39,061 nucleotides of DNA from Methanoregulaceae archaeon UXB-2016 (GTDB lineage Archaea > Halobacteriota > Methanomicrobia > Methanomicrobiales > Methanospirillaceae): positions 1 through 39,061 of the forward strand of contig SISS01000031.1 of the NCBI GenBank assembly GCA_004332335.1, in the 5' to 3' direction. Positions 24,427 through 32,027 of the stretch are shown here, piece by piece. The notes under the pieces are model-generated. The model was not told where the DNA came from. It did not search any database and saw nothing but the letters and a program-made list of their open reading frames with translations. The position numbers and the translations under genes were made by a program. How positions within the stretch are numbered: position 1 is the first letter of the stretch; the number at the start of each line of letters is the position of its first letter.

Positions 24427-25719
24427 ATGGTTCGGGTCCAGCAGGTCCTCTTCTCGGGTGATGGGGACGTTGCGGACGAGGTCGAAGAGCCGGCGGCCCA
24501 GATCCCGGGGCGGCGGGTCCTCGGCGTCGGAGAGATGGCCGCGATCATTGACGAACTCCTGCTTGACGAGCGGCTGATAGAGTGCTTCGTGCGGGGCGAG
24601 ATCTCGAACTGCCGGCACCACACCTCGGGCCACTGCTACTTCGTGCTCTCCGAGGAGCGGGACGACGAGACGGCCCAGATCCCCTGCGTCTGCTGGCGGC
24701 GCGATGCCATCCGCCTCCGGGAGGAGCTCCGGGACGGGCAGACCGTGATCGCATTCGGCTCGGTCGCCCACTATGCGGCCGGCGGACGGTACCAGTTCTA
24801 CGTGCGCGAGGTCGAGCGGTCCGGACTCGGAGATAAGTTCCTGCAGCTCGAACGGTGGCGGCAGGAACTCGCGGCGGAGGGCTGCTTTCTCGAGCTCACG
24901 AAGCGGGCCCTGCCCCGGTTCCCCGCACGGGTCGGAGTCGTGACCTCGTCGACCGGCGCGGTCCTGCACGACATCCTGAACGTGCTCGGGCGCCGGTTCC
25001 CGGCCGAACTCGTCCTCTCGCCGACCGCGGTCCAGGGCGACGGGGCCGAGCACGCAATTGCGGCCGCGATTGCGCGGCTCGACGGCCGGGTCGACGTGAT
25101 CATCGTGGCACGGGGGGGCGGGTCGTTCGAGGACCTCCTCGCCTTCAACCACCCGGTCGTGGTCCGTGCGGTCCACGCCTGCACGACACCGGTCGTCTCG
25201 GCCGTCGGACACGAGGTCGACGTGACCCTCTGCGACCTCGCGGCCGACCTCCGGGCCCCGACCCCGTCAGCCGCGGCCGAGCTGGTCGCACCCGATCGGA
25301 CGGTGCTCCTCGAGGAGCTCCGGCAGGCACGGCGCCGGCTTGCCGACCTGCTCTATGCCAGGTGGGAGCGTGCCGACGACGACCTCCAGGAGCTCCGGGA
25401 CCGGCTCCGGCCGGCACGCCTCGCGTTTCGGATCGACCGTCGGCGCGAGGACACGGCCGAGCTCGCGGATCGGCTCGAGCGCTCGCGCGGCCGGGCGCTC
25501 GAGCGGCGGCAGGCCGAGCTCGGGGCGCTCGCGGCCGTCCTGCGCGCACGGTCGCCGTTCGAACCGCTCGTACGGGGCTACGCCCTCATCGAGCACGGAG
25601 GACGGCCGGTCCGGGCGGCCGGCGAATTGGTGCAGGGCGAGCTGGTGCGAGCCCGGTTCGGTACAGGCCGGGCCGTGCTGCGGGTCGAAGAGGTCTGTGA
25701 TGACAGAGAAGACGTATGA
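24427..25719 (+). CDS. xseA: Exodeoxyribonuclease VII large subunit
   Basis: A 430-residue XseA. It begins with a variable 30-residue lead, then the OB-fold (LIECFVRGEISNCRHHTSGHCYF) that binds single-stranded DNA, then the catalytic domain with RVGVVTSSTGAVLHDI, ARGGGSFEDL (228-237), GHEVD (261-265) and RAPTPSAAAEL (276-286), all family landmarks. The C-terminal third is an arginine/glutamate-rich coiled coil that binds XseB, closed by LVRGYALIEHGG. The enzyme degrades ssDNA from both ends to short oligonucleotides. It is mainly bacterial and present in only part of the archaea, so acquisition by transfer is likely, although its codon use now matches the host. It overlaps xseB by 20 bp. Confidence 0.95.
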   Translation: MVRVQQVLFSGDGDVADEVEEPAAQIPGRRVLGVGEMAAIIDELLLDERLIECFVRGEISNCRHHTSGHCYFVLSEERDDETAQIPCVCWRRDAIRLREELRDGQTVIAFGSVAHYAAGGRYQFYVREVERSGLGDKFLQLERWRQELAAEGCFLELTKRALPRFPARVGVVTSSTGAVLHDILNVLGRRFPAELVLSPTAVQGDGAEHAIAAAIARLDGRVDVIIVARGGGSFEDLLAFNHPVVVRAVHACTTPVVSAVGHEVDVTLCDLAADLRAPTPSAAAELVAPDRTVLLEELRQARRRLADLLYARWERADDDLQELRDRLRPARLAFRIDRRREDTAELADRLERSRGRALERRQAELGALAAVLRARSPFEPLVRGYALIEHGGRPVRAAGELVQGELVRARFGTGRAVLRVEEVCDDREDV

Positions 25720-25885
25720 AGAACTGGTGAGCGAGCTCCGCGACGTAGTCCGGCGGCTCGAAGACGACGGAACCGGGCTCGACGACTGCATCCGGCTCTA
25801 CGAGCGGGGAGCGGTGCTCGTGCGGCAGTGCGAGGAGCTGTTGACCACGGCCGAGCTGAAGATCAGTGAGCTCGGGCGGGACTAG
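25700..25885 (+). CDS. xseB: Exodeoxyribonuclease VII small subunit
   Basis: A 61-residue XseB. It has the family pattern TYEELVSELRDVVRRLEDDG near the start, LDDCIRLYERGAVLVRQCEELL in the middle and AELKISEL at the end. It folds as a helical hairpin, several copies of which decorate the coiled coil of XseA. Start: the ATG at 25700 lies inside the end of xseA, 20 bp before its stop, so translation is probably coupled. Although short, the match covers the whole family length. Confidence 0.93.
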   Translation: MTEKTYEELVSELRDVVRRLEDDGTGLDDCIRLYERGAVLVRQCEELLTTAELKISELGRD

Positions 25886-26301
25886 AGGACGACCAGTTCG
25901 ACCTCGAGAGGCTCGCCCTTCCTGAGTCGATCGATCAGCAGCCGCGGCAGAGTCCGGGCGACGTAGTCCGAGCGGACCCCGATCGTCCGACCGCAGACGA
26001 AATCGGAGCGGCGCCAGACGAGGTCGGTCGGGTGGTCGAGCGTGAGCCCCGGATGCCCCTCGGCCCGGACCTCGACCTCGAGCGGCCCGCAGCGGAGCGT
26101 CGTGACGACCACGGCCCCCTCACGGGCGAGCGCAGCCCGGAACTCTGGGGAGAGGTCGGCCGCACCCTTGTCCGCCCCCACGCCGATGATGCAGTCGCCG
26201 GCCTCGGTCAGGTGTTCCTCCTTCGTGACCTCGAAGGTCGTCGGATGGCGCGACAGGACGAGAGGGTGGCCTCGGCACCGGATCAGTTCACGCACGGGCA
26301 T
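25882..26301 (-). CDS. DUF371 family protein
   Basis: A 139-residue archaeal protein of DUF371. Typical segments are GHPLVLSRHPTTFEVTKEEHLT, CIIGVGADKGAADL, and HPTDLVWRRSDFVCGRTIGV, with a final ADYxARxLPR-like DYVARTLPRLLIDRLR. The function is unknown. The start is at the ATG before PVRELIRCRGHP; the frame upstream belongs to a decayed permease. The last 4 bp overlap the convergent xseB stop. No promoter was identified, but the 47-bp gap to the permease remnant is AT-poor. Confidence 0.87.
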   Translation of the reverse strand: MPVRELIRCRGHPLVLSRHPTTFEVTKEEHLTEAGDCIIGVGADKGAADLSPEFRAALAREGAVVVTTLRCGPLEVEVRAEGHPGLTLDHPTDLVWRRSDFVCGRTIGVRSDYVARTLPRLLIDRLRKGEPLEVELVVL

Positions 26302-26348
26302 TCCCTGATCAGAAGGACGGGAACGAGTATCAACGCCGCCCCCCCCCC

Positions 26349-27175
26349 TCATGCCATGGCAACGACCGGGAGCGCGAGGTAGAGGCCGGTCGCGCAGGCC
26401 GTATGGCGCGCCGAGGTCTTCAGAACCGCGAGGCAGAGCGCGAGGTAGGGGCCAAGCACGAGGACGACGGCCAAGGGCTGCGAGGAGAAGATAGAGGGCG
26501 AGGGTTAGAGCGCTGACGAGCAGGACCGCCCGCTGGATGAGAGCGGGATCGGAAACCTCCTCGACAGGGGTGGCACCGATCTCGACCCCGTATAGGGCCA
26601 CCAGATCACGAGCACGGCCCCGACGAAACCGGGAAGCGAGATCGGTGTGTCCGGGTAGAAGATGCTCGTCCCGGACCGCGTGCAGAAGCAGGAGTGCGAT
26701 CAGGGCGAGCCGGACGATCTTCACGGCTGTGAGCAGGGTCTCGGCCGCACCGGCGGCACCGATGCCCGAGAGGTTGAGCAGGACAAAGAGCGCCATGACT
26801 AAGATCTCAGCCGGGAGGAGGAGCGGTCCTGGGAGGCCCGAAGTACCCAAGATATCGACCGAGCCCGGCCCCGATGGACGCACATCCGAAGAACGACGAT
26901 GCAACATAGGCGGCCATCAGCAGGTCGGCCGCCCGGTTGCCCCAGACCCGGGCCAGGAACTGGAAGAGCGTGACCTCGGACGGAGCCGCAGCGAGCGCGT
27001 ACGCCCCGGTCGCGGCCGAGAGGCCCACAAGGAACCAGGCGAGGAGCGACCAGGGGCCGGCAATGCCGGCCGCCGAGCCGGGCGCGACGAAGATCCCGGA
27101 GCCGATCGTCCCGCCGAGCCCGAGACTGACAAGCGAGGCGAGACCGAGCGACCGGCGGTATACGGGTGCCGTCAT
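26349..27175 (-). pseudogene. Amino acid permease (APC superfamily), decayed
   Basis: The first 115 or so codons read as the N-terminus of an APC permease: RRSLGLASLVSLGLGGTIG, then SGIFVAPGSAAGIAGPW and further helices. The frame then breaks near 26830. The next part continues in a second frame (EILVMALFVLLNLSGIGAAG, then AAETLLTAVKIVRLAL), and DTPISLPGFVGAVLVIW follows in another. A further shift gives ALYGVEIGATPVEEVSDP, a hallmark APC segment. The last piece, VLVLGPYLALCLAVLKTSA to VVAMA, is in yet another register and ends with TGA at 26349-26351. The total, about 275 codons, is too short for a 12-helix permease (usually 420 or more residues), so a large internal part is also missing. 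Substrate unknown. Confidence 0.8.
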
Positions 27176-27687
27176 CGCCCCCCACTCGCCCTGCAGGTAG
27201 TAAGGGTTATCGCTGCCGCACCACGACCGGACGTCGCACGGGCCGTTGAGCCCGACAGCATCCCGATGACAGTCGTGGTGAGATCGGAGAGTTCCGGCGT
27301 GTCACGGTGCAGGATCGCGTTCAACAGGGGACTGTCGAATCAGACTCTGTCCGTGGCGCACAGGGCCGCCACGCGGCCCGGACAGTCATGAACGAGAGGC
27401 GGATGATGGGGGCCTTGGGCCGCGAAAGGCCTGTGGGGCCGCGTTGACGCCGTCGTCTCCGGCCGACATGGACCCGGCCACCCGAGCCGGTGTCCGTGTT
27501 GACCGTGGCCACAGTCACAGAGGCCAAGCCGCGGGCGCGAGAATCAGTCGGGCACTCAGCATCCCCCGTATGGAGCAAAGGACGATACGATGCCGGCATC
27601 GTCAGCCGGCCAGGCCCGCACGGCCTGAGAAAAGAGGAGGGGCGAACCTCAGCTGGACCGATGGGCGCGGATCGCGGGCCGGTACCT
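27176..27687. other. 512-bp gene-free region with several hairpin-forming inverted repeats
   Basis: No supportable gene was found on either strand, and no RNase P, SRP RNA or tRNA signature. It holds a nested inverted repeat at 27347-27385 (CTGTCC + GTGGCG against CGCCAC + GGACAG), a perfect 12-bp palindrome GATGCCGGCATC at 27589-27600, and a 6-bp stem with 5-nt loop CAGGCC/GGCCTG at 27611-27627. It lies downstream of the lipoprotein gene (minus) and upstream of the permease remnant. The content could be a 3' region, a structured RNA or eroded DNA. Confidence 0.45.
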
Positions 27688-28521
27688 TCAGCGTTCCTGG
27701 TTCACCACGAGGCGCCACTCGGTCCCGTGGAGCCCGACTGTCTGCCAGGCGATCCCCCGAACCGTCACGGCCGTATCGTTGACGCGGTAGTACCCCATGC
27801 CGGACGGCGTCGCGACGATCTCCTTCGCGAGCGCGGCGAGATCGGTGGCGGTCCCGTACTGAGTCTCGTTCAGGATCGACTGCCCGATTATGCGCACGTT
27901 CGTGTCGAAGATGATCGTCCCGTCGATCTGGACGGCCGAGAGCGTGTGGGACCGGTTATCGAGCGCCTGCAGGGCCGGCGCGGCGAGCAGCCGTTCGGGC
28001 CGGACGACGGCCGAGACCCCGCCCTCGACTCCGCCGGTCGCGTTCCGGACCGGGTGCGAGAGCGCTACCGCGCGGAAGCCCTCGACCATGTTGATGCGCT
28101 GGCTCAGCGCCGGGCTCCCGTTCAGGGCCGCCAGGATGTTGGCAGAGCCGTGGATGTTCGCGCCGACCGCGAACTGGTAGTCCTCGGGCATCACGGCCCG
28201 GACCTCACCGTTCGTATCGAACGTGACCCCATCGGTCGTATAGTTCCCCGATCGCGAGAGGTTCAGGAGGACGGTCTCGGCCCCGGGCCCGACAAGGCCG
28301 GTCTGCCCCAGCGCCGCGGCCGCCGACGAGACGTTCGCATCGAGCGTGTCGAGCGAGCGCTGGGCCTCGATCGTAAAGACCCGGAGGGTCTCGTTCACGG
28401 ATTCATCCGTGACGGTGGGCGTACCGGGGGCGGGCGTCGCACCGCCGGGACCGGATCCCGTACAGCCAGCGGCCACGAGCACGAGCACGAGCGCCGCCGC
28501 AAGAATGAACATCCCCTTCAT
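27688..28521 (-). CDS. Secreted lipoprotein with Cache/PDC-like sensor domain
   Basis: A 277-residue protein. Hydrophobic signal MKGMFILAAALVLVLVAAGC, with a lipobox ending at C20, followed by a Gly/Pro/Thr-rich linker. The rest resembles extracellular Cache (PDC) domains of Methanomicrobiales: a long N-terminal helix with LRVFTIEAQRSLDTLDANVSS, then beta segments such as VTFDTNGEVRAVMPEDYQF, GGVSAVVRPERLL and IDGTIIFDTNVRIIG. Cache domains bind small ligands. Lacking any signalling output domain, it probably acts as a ligand-binding surface lipoprotein. The TATA box lies 25 bp before the ATG, so the mRNA is probably nearly leaderless. Confidence 0.8.
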   Translation of the reverse strand: MKGMFILAAALVLVLVAAGCTGSGPGGATPAPGTPTVTDESVNETLRVFTIEAQRSLDTLDANVSSAAAALGQTGLVGPGAETVLLNLSRSGNYTTDGVTFDTNGEVRAVMPEDYQFAVGANIHGSANILAALNGSPALSQRINMVEGFRAVALSHPVRNATGGVEGGVSAVVRPERLLAAPALQALDNRSHTLSAVQIDGTIIFDTNVRIIGQSILNETQYGTATDLAALAKEIVATPSGMGYYRVNDTAVTVRGIAWQTVGLHGTEWRLVVNQER

Positions 28522-28545
28522 GCACTCACAGGTGCGAGGCGGGGG

Positions 28546-28552
28546 TATAAAC
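28546..28552 (-). promoter_or_regulatory. TATA box for the Cache lipoprotein
   Basis: On the minus strand this reads GTTTATA, about 25 nt before the ATG at 28521. The distance places transcription start almost on the start codon. Confidence 0.55.
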
Positions 28553-28570
28553 AGGCGCCGATCGGCGAAG

Positions 28571-28577
28571 AAAAAAA
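28571..28577 (-). terminator. T-tract terminator of the L7Ae-ndk operon
   Basis: On the minus strand the ndk stop TAA is followed within 4 nt by CCCC and a run of seven T, then CTTCG. Such T-tracts end archaeal transcripts. A GC palindrome CGCCGATCGGCG (28557-28568) follows the tract. Confidence 0.55.
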
Positions 28578-28581
28578 GGGG

Positions 28582-29028
28582 TTACTCGTAGAGGACCGGC
28601 GCATCGATCCGGTCGTACTCGACCACGCCGTCGGGAAAGTGGATCCCGATCTCGCGGGCCGCCGACTCGGGCGAGTCCGCCGCGTGGATCACGTTCCGGC
28701 CGATCTCGAGGCCGAAGTCGCCCCGGATCGTCCCGGGCGCGGCCTCGATCGGGTTCGTGGCGCCTGTCAGCGTCCGAACGACCTTGGCCGCGTCCCTGCC
28801 CTCGACCACCATCAGGAGGCAGGGGCCGGACATGATATACTGCTTAAGACCCGGGTAGAAGGGGCGCTCGAGGTGCTCGGCATAGTGCCGGTCCACCCGC
28901 TCCTCGGGGAGGCGCTCGAATCGCGCCGCCACGAGTTTGAGGCCCTTTCTCTCAAGTCGCGCGATGATCTCGCCGACGAGGCCGCGCTGGACCCCGTCGG
29001 GCTTGATCATCACGAAGGTCCGATCCAC
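28582..29028 (-). CDS. ndk: Nucleoside diphosphate kinase
   Basis: A 148-residue NDP kinase, moving the gamma phosphate from ATP to other NDPs through a phosphohistidine. The active-site histidine is H115 in [10 protein letters not shown]. Other family parts are [33 protein letters not shown] and GTIRGDFG. Start: the GTG at 29028 follows an AAGGAG with 5-nt spacing and gives the family N-terminus ([12 protein letters not shown]). A longer frame upstream overlaps L24e and is not used. It is the last gene of the L7Ae-S28e-L24e operon, its usual archaeal place. Confidence 0.95.
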   Translation of the reverse strand: MDRTFVMIKPDGVQRGLVGEIIARLERKGLKLVAARFERLPEERVDRHYAEHLERPFYPGLKQYIMSGPCLLMVVEGRDAAKVVRTLTGATNPIEAAPGTIRGDFGLEIGRNVIHAADSPESAAREIGIHFPDGVVEYDRIDAPVLYE

Positions 29029-29030
29029 GC

Positions 29031-29222
29031 TCACTCCTTGCCGAGCGCGCGCCGACCGGCCTTCGTCCAGGAGACCCGCCGGGGAACCCGCCCGAGCCGC
29101 TGGTTGTTCTGACACTTCGTCGAGCAGAAGTAGAAGATCGTTCCGTCCCGCTTCACGAACATCTTGCCCGTGCCGGGCTCGATCCCACCGCCGCAGAACG
29201 AACAGGTATATGAATCGACCAT
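29031..29222 (-). CDS. rpl24e: 50S ribosomal protein L24e
   Basis: A 63-residue zinc-ribbon ribosomal protein. The four cysteines C7, C10, C33 and C37 (TCSFCGG, YFCSTKC) bind zinc, and [18 protein letters not shown] is the L24e core. It forms a bridge to the small subunit. It is separated by 4 bp from S28e and by 2 bp from the ndk GTG. Confidence 0.95.
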   Translation of the reverse strand: MVDSYTCSFCGGGIEPGTGKMFVKRDGTIFYFCSTKCQNNQRLGRVPRRVSWTKAGRRALGKE

Positions 29223-29226
29223 GTCC

Positions 29227-29436
29227 TTATCTCCGCGAGAGCTTCTTCGCCTCGCGCTCGGTCTCGAGGAGCATCAGGATATCGCCCTCGCGGATCGGTC
29301 CGACCGTGTTCCGCGTGATGATGCGACCCTTGTTGTTCCCCTCGAGGATCCGGCACTTGACCTGCATCGCCTCGCCATGCATCCCGGTGCTGCCGATCAC
29401 CTCGACGACCTCAGCCGGCGTTCCATCGTCAGCCAT
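29227..29436 (-). CDS. rps28e: 30S ribosomal protein S28e
   Basis: A 69-residue OB-fold protein with [40 protein letters not shown] and the conserved end [20 protein letters not shown]28e sits near the mRNA exit on the platform. It lies between L7Ae and L24e with gaps of 4-5 bp. Confidence 0.96.
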   Translation of the reverse strand: MADDGTPAEVVEVIGSTGMHGEAMQVKCRILEGNNKGRIITRNTVGPIREGDILMLLETEREAKKLSRR

Positions 29437-29441
29437 TTACG

Positions 29442-29810
29442 TCACCCGCGGAGGGCTGCGATCTGACCGCTGAGCTCGTCGATGATCTCCTTCGCCTTGC
29501 CCGGCTTGACGATAGCGGCCGCAGTCGACCCGACTTCGAGGCCGGAGGCGCCCCCGATATCGTTCTGCCGGTTCACGTAGATGTACGGAATCTGCTTTTC
29601 GTCGCAGAGCGGGCCGAGATGCATCACGATCTCCTCAGGCTCGACATCGGCGCCGATCAGCACGAGCTGTGCCGTGGACCGCTCGACAGCCTTAGTCGCT
29701 TCATTCGCTCCCTTCTTGATCTTTCCAGTGTCCCGGGACAGTTCAAGTGCTTCAAGCGCCTTGTTCTGGAGCTCCTCGGGCGCCTCGTAACGGACGTATC
29801 CTTTTGCCAT
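29442..29810 (-). CDS. rpl7ae: 50S ribosomal protein L7Ae
   Basis: A 122-residue L7Ae. It binds kink-turns in 23S rRNA, in box C/D and H/ACA guide RNAs and in RNase P RNA. The K-turn-binding segment shows as [20 protein letters not shown], with [20 protein letters not shown] and the [17 protein letters not shown] loop after it. ATG at 29810 follows GAGGTAA, a good Shine-Dalgarno match. It is the first gene of the operon. A possible K-turn in the leader suggests that the protein limits its own synthesis, as reported for L7Ae in Sulfolobus. Confidence 0.96.
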   Translation of the reverse strand: MAKGYVRYEAPEELQNKALEALELSRDTGKIKKGANEATKAVERSTAQLVLIGADVEPEEIVMHLGPLCDEKQIPYIYVNRQNDIGGASGLEVGSTAAAIVKPGKAKEIIDELSGQIAALRG

Positions 29811-29850
29811 GACTTACCTCATTCAGGATTGCGTAGTTCCTTCATCACTC
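29811..29850 (-). promoter_or_regulatory. Candidate K-turn in the L7Ae leader (autoregulatory element)
   Basis: Read on the minus strand, the leader has GTGATGA (29848-29842), then AGGA (29841-29838), a 9-nt loop, TCCT (29828-29825) and GA (29824-29823). This fits a K-turn: bulge GAU, tandem G-A/A-G pairs and the AGGA/TCCT stem. It equally fits box C (RUGAUGA) facing box D (CUGA). The Shine-Dalgarno GAGG follows two bases later. The outer (C) stem is weak unless transcription begins upstream, where CCTCA (29864-29860) could pair with TGAGG. Binding by L7Ae is inference. Confidence 0.45.
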
Positions 29851-29872
29851 ATCAGCAAGTGAGGATGGGTCC

Positions 29873-29880
29873 ATATATTT
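29873..29880 (-). promoter_or_regulatory. TATA box of the L7Ae-S28e-L24e-ndk operon
   Basis: The minus strand reads AAATATAT preceded by GTTGAA, the best TATA match in the window. Initiation about 25 nt on would fall near 29850, giving a leader of about 40 nt that covers the candidate K-turn. Confidence 0.65.
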
Positions 29881-29969
29881 TTCAACGGAGTGTTCATAAA
29901 GGTTTGTGAAACGGGCGGAGATTCAGGAGATTCGCAGCATTATCCACCGAATCTTCCGGCTTCGGCGCA

Positions 29970-32024
29970 TCAGGCCGTTTCCGGAATCCGGAAGATCTGA
30001 ACGCCGTCCCGATTGTAGATCGGCTCGAGTCCCGCCCCGTTCAGGTCGACCGTGTATTTTTCGTGCTCGATCGCGCCGACATAGATGAGGCAGCAGCCGT
30101 ACTGCCGCATCAGCTCGATGGTCCGGTCCGGGTTCTCGTAGATCGTCTGGACGTCCGGGATCCGGCTCCACCACCAGTTGTCTTTGTTGGTCCGCCACTG
30201 GAGTTCGTGCGAGCGCTTGCCCACGATCGTGGGCATGCCCGTGAACGACGAGATCGGTGAGGCGTAGCTGTAGTCGTCTCCGACCGCTTCGACGATGCAG
30301 CCGGGTTCGGAGTAGTTCTCGAGAAACCGGATGACGTCGGCATCGCCCGGATGTTCGTAGTCCAGATACGCGAGCCCGTCCAGGGTCTCCGAACCGCCCT
30401 TGAACTGGATTCCGAGGAGGTCCCTTCCGACGTCCGGCTGAAAGACGACCGGAAACGCGAGCAGCCCGGCGACCGCGATCGCCGCAACGACTTTTCGGGC
30501 CACAGGCGTGGTCGAGAAGAGCTCGGCCCGGCCCTGCAGCCATCGGCCCACGAGCCCGGCGCAGCCGACCCCGAGGTGGAGCCAGGCGATATAGTAGAAC
30601 TTGTGCATCGTGTTCGTGCGGAAGTACTCGTTGTCGAAGGCCTCGCGGAAGTAGATGAGTTCGACTGCGAGCACGAGCAGCAGCCCCGTGACCACGAGAA
30701 GGTCCTCGATCCGACCCGTCTGCCAGACGCGCCAGAGCATGTAGGCGAGGAGGACCGCGGCGATTGCGGCCGAGTAGTACCCGAGGTAGAGGAACGGGAC
30801 CGCCACCAGGAGCAGGAACGGCTGCCGCGGCACGAACCGTGCGATCGCGACCATGACCACGACGAAGAAGAAGCCGTGGGTCAGCAGGAACGTGATCGGC
30901 TCGGAGGGGGACATGACAGGGAGCACTCCGTGGACGGACCCGGGCTGGAGATCGAGGAGGTAGGGGAGGTAGAGCCCGAGCCCGAGCCCCGGGACGAGGA
31001 ACGGGTAGAGCAGGGCCTGCCATGCGGTCCAGCCGCCCTCGTGACGGGCACGCCACCAGATGAGAAGGCCGACGCCAACGACGAGCGGGGCGTAGATCAG
31101 GACGTCCCAGGAGTTGATCCCCGGCATCGCCCCGAGCGAGAGGGCCGTGAGGCCCATCACGGCCCAGCGCTGTCGCAACGAGAGCCCATCCCAGCGGGTC
31201 CAGGCGAAGACCAGGAGCGCGATCAGGAAGAGCTGGTTGAACATGCTCATCACGAGCGCGTGGGGGTCGCCGAGGATCGTCGAGAAGAACGGGTACTCGG
31301 TCAGCCCGTTCGCAATCGCATGGCGCGAATGGTCGAGGGCCGGGACGAGGGCCTTGCCCGCTGCGAGCTGGACGAGTGCGGTCGGGTTGACGAGCACGAG
31401 GAGTCCGAGCGGGAGCCAGCGATAGCGCTCGAGCAGGAGATGGCCGATCAGGAGGCAGTTGATGGCCGCGAGCCCGAAGACCGTCGGCAGGATCAGGTTG
31501 AAGACGATCCGGGCCGGCACCCCGGCCAGGAGGCCGAGCTGCGCCATGAGCCAGTGGCCGAGGTAGTAGTAGATATTCAGGGTCCCGCCGGCGAACCAGG
31601 GGTCGAGCGGGGTCACGACCGGGTTCCGCATGATCGAGGCGACCCAGGCCAGGTCCATGAACTGCTCGGAGTAGTGCGAGACGAACGGGTTGAAGAACCG
31701 GAGCTCGAGGACGAAGAGGAAGAAGACGAAGAAGACCAGGTCCCATCTCCACGCGCCCTCCCACTCGGGCCGGCCGTACTGCCGCCGCGCGATCCCGGCG
31801 CCGAGCAGGAGGAGGAACGGCACGATCGCGAGCCAGGTCGGGAGCTGGGCGAGCCCGAGAAACCAGGAGCCGGCGAGCAGGGCCAGGAGCGACGAGGTGA
31901 AGGCGACCGGGTAGGCAAGCCGGCCGAAGACCGGCCGGAGCCAGGGCCAGACCGAGAGCTGGAGGAGCTTGAGAACTGCCAGCCAGCTGAGGAGGAACAG
32001 CGCCTGGTCTCCGTAGCCGATCAA
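29970..32024 (-). CDS. DUF2298 (Chlor_Arch_YYY) multi-pass membrane protein, copy 1
   Basis: A 684-residue protein with more than ten hydrophobic segments. It carries the DUF2298 marks: an acidic EQFMD in the first large loop (120-124), DPWFAG (141-146) and the IYYYLGH stretch (151-157) that gave the YYY name. The C-terminal soluble part includes GDDYSYASPISSFTGMPTIVG and WRTN. Function is unknown. The many-helix layout, with an acidic motif in the first loop, resembles GT-C glycosyltransferases, which use lipid-phosphate sugars; that relation is my inference. It is the last gene of a five-gene operon, 3 bp after its paralogue. Confidence 0.9.
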   Translation of the reverse strand: MIGYGDQALFLLSWLAVLKLLQLSVWPWLRPVFGRLAYPVAFTSSLLALLAGSWFLGLAQLPTWLAIVPFLLLLGAGIARRQYGRPEWEGAWRWDLVFFVFFLFVLELRFFNPFVSHYSEQFMDLAWVASIMRNPVVTPLDPWFAGGTLNIYYYLGHWLMAQLGLLAGVPARIVFNLILPTVFGLAAINCLLIGHLLLERYRWLPLGLLVLVNPTALVQLAAGKALVPALDHSRHAIANGLTEYPFFSTILGDPHALVMSMFNQLFLIALLVFAWTRWDGLSLRQRWAVMGLTALSLGAMPGINSWDVLIYAPLVVGVGLLIWWRARHEGGWTAWQALLYPFLVPGLGLGLYLPYLLDLQPGSVHGVLPVMSPSEPITFLLTHGFFFVVVMVAIARFVPRQPFLLLVAVPFLYLGYYSAAIAAVLLAYMLWRVWQTGRIEDLLVVTGLLLVLAVELIYFREAFDNEYFRTNTMHKFYYIAWLHLGVGCAGLVGRWLQGRAELFSTTPVARKVVAAIAVAGLLAFPVVFQPDVGRDLLGIQFKGGSETLDGLAYLDYEHPGDADVIRFLENYSEPGCIVEAVGDDYSYASPISSFTGMPTIVGKRSHELQWRTNKDNWWWSRIPDVQTIYENPDRTIELMRQYGCCLIYVGAIEHEKYTVDLNGAGLEPIYNRDGVQIFRIPETA

Positions 32025-32027
32025 CGT

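Noticed and set aside
27589-27627. Palindrome and hairpin as an intrinsic terminator of the lipoprotein gene
   Set aside because: No T-tract follows on the minus strand, and archaeal termination does not rely on hairpins.
29842-29848. Stand-alone box C/D sRNA gene
   Set aside because: Only one C and one D box are present, no C'/D' pair is found, and the element sits in the expected L7Ae leader. A leader K-turn explains it better.
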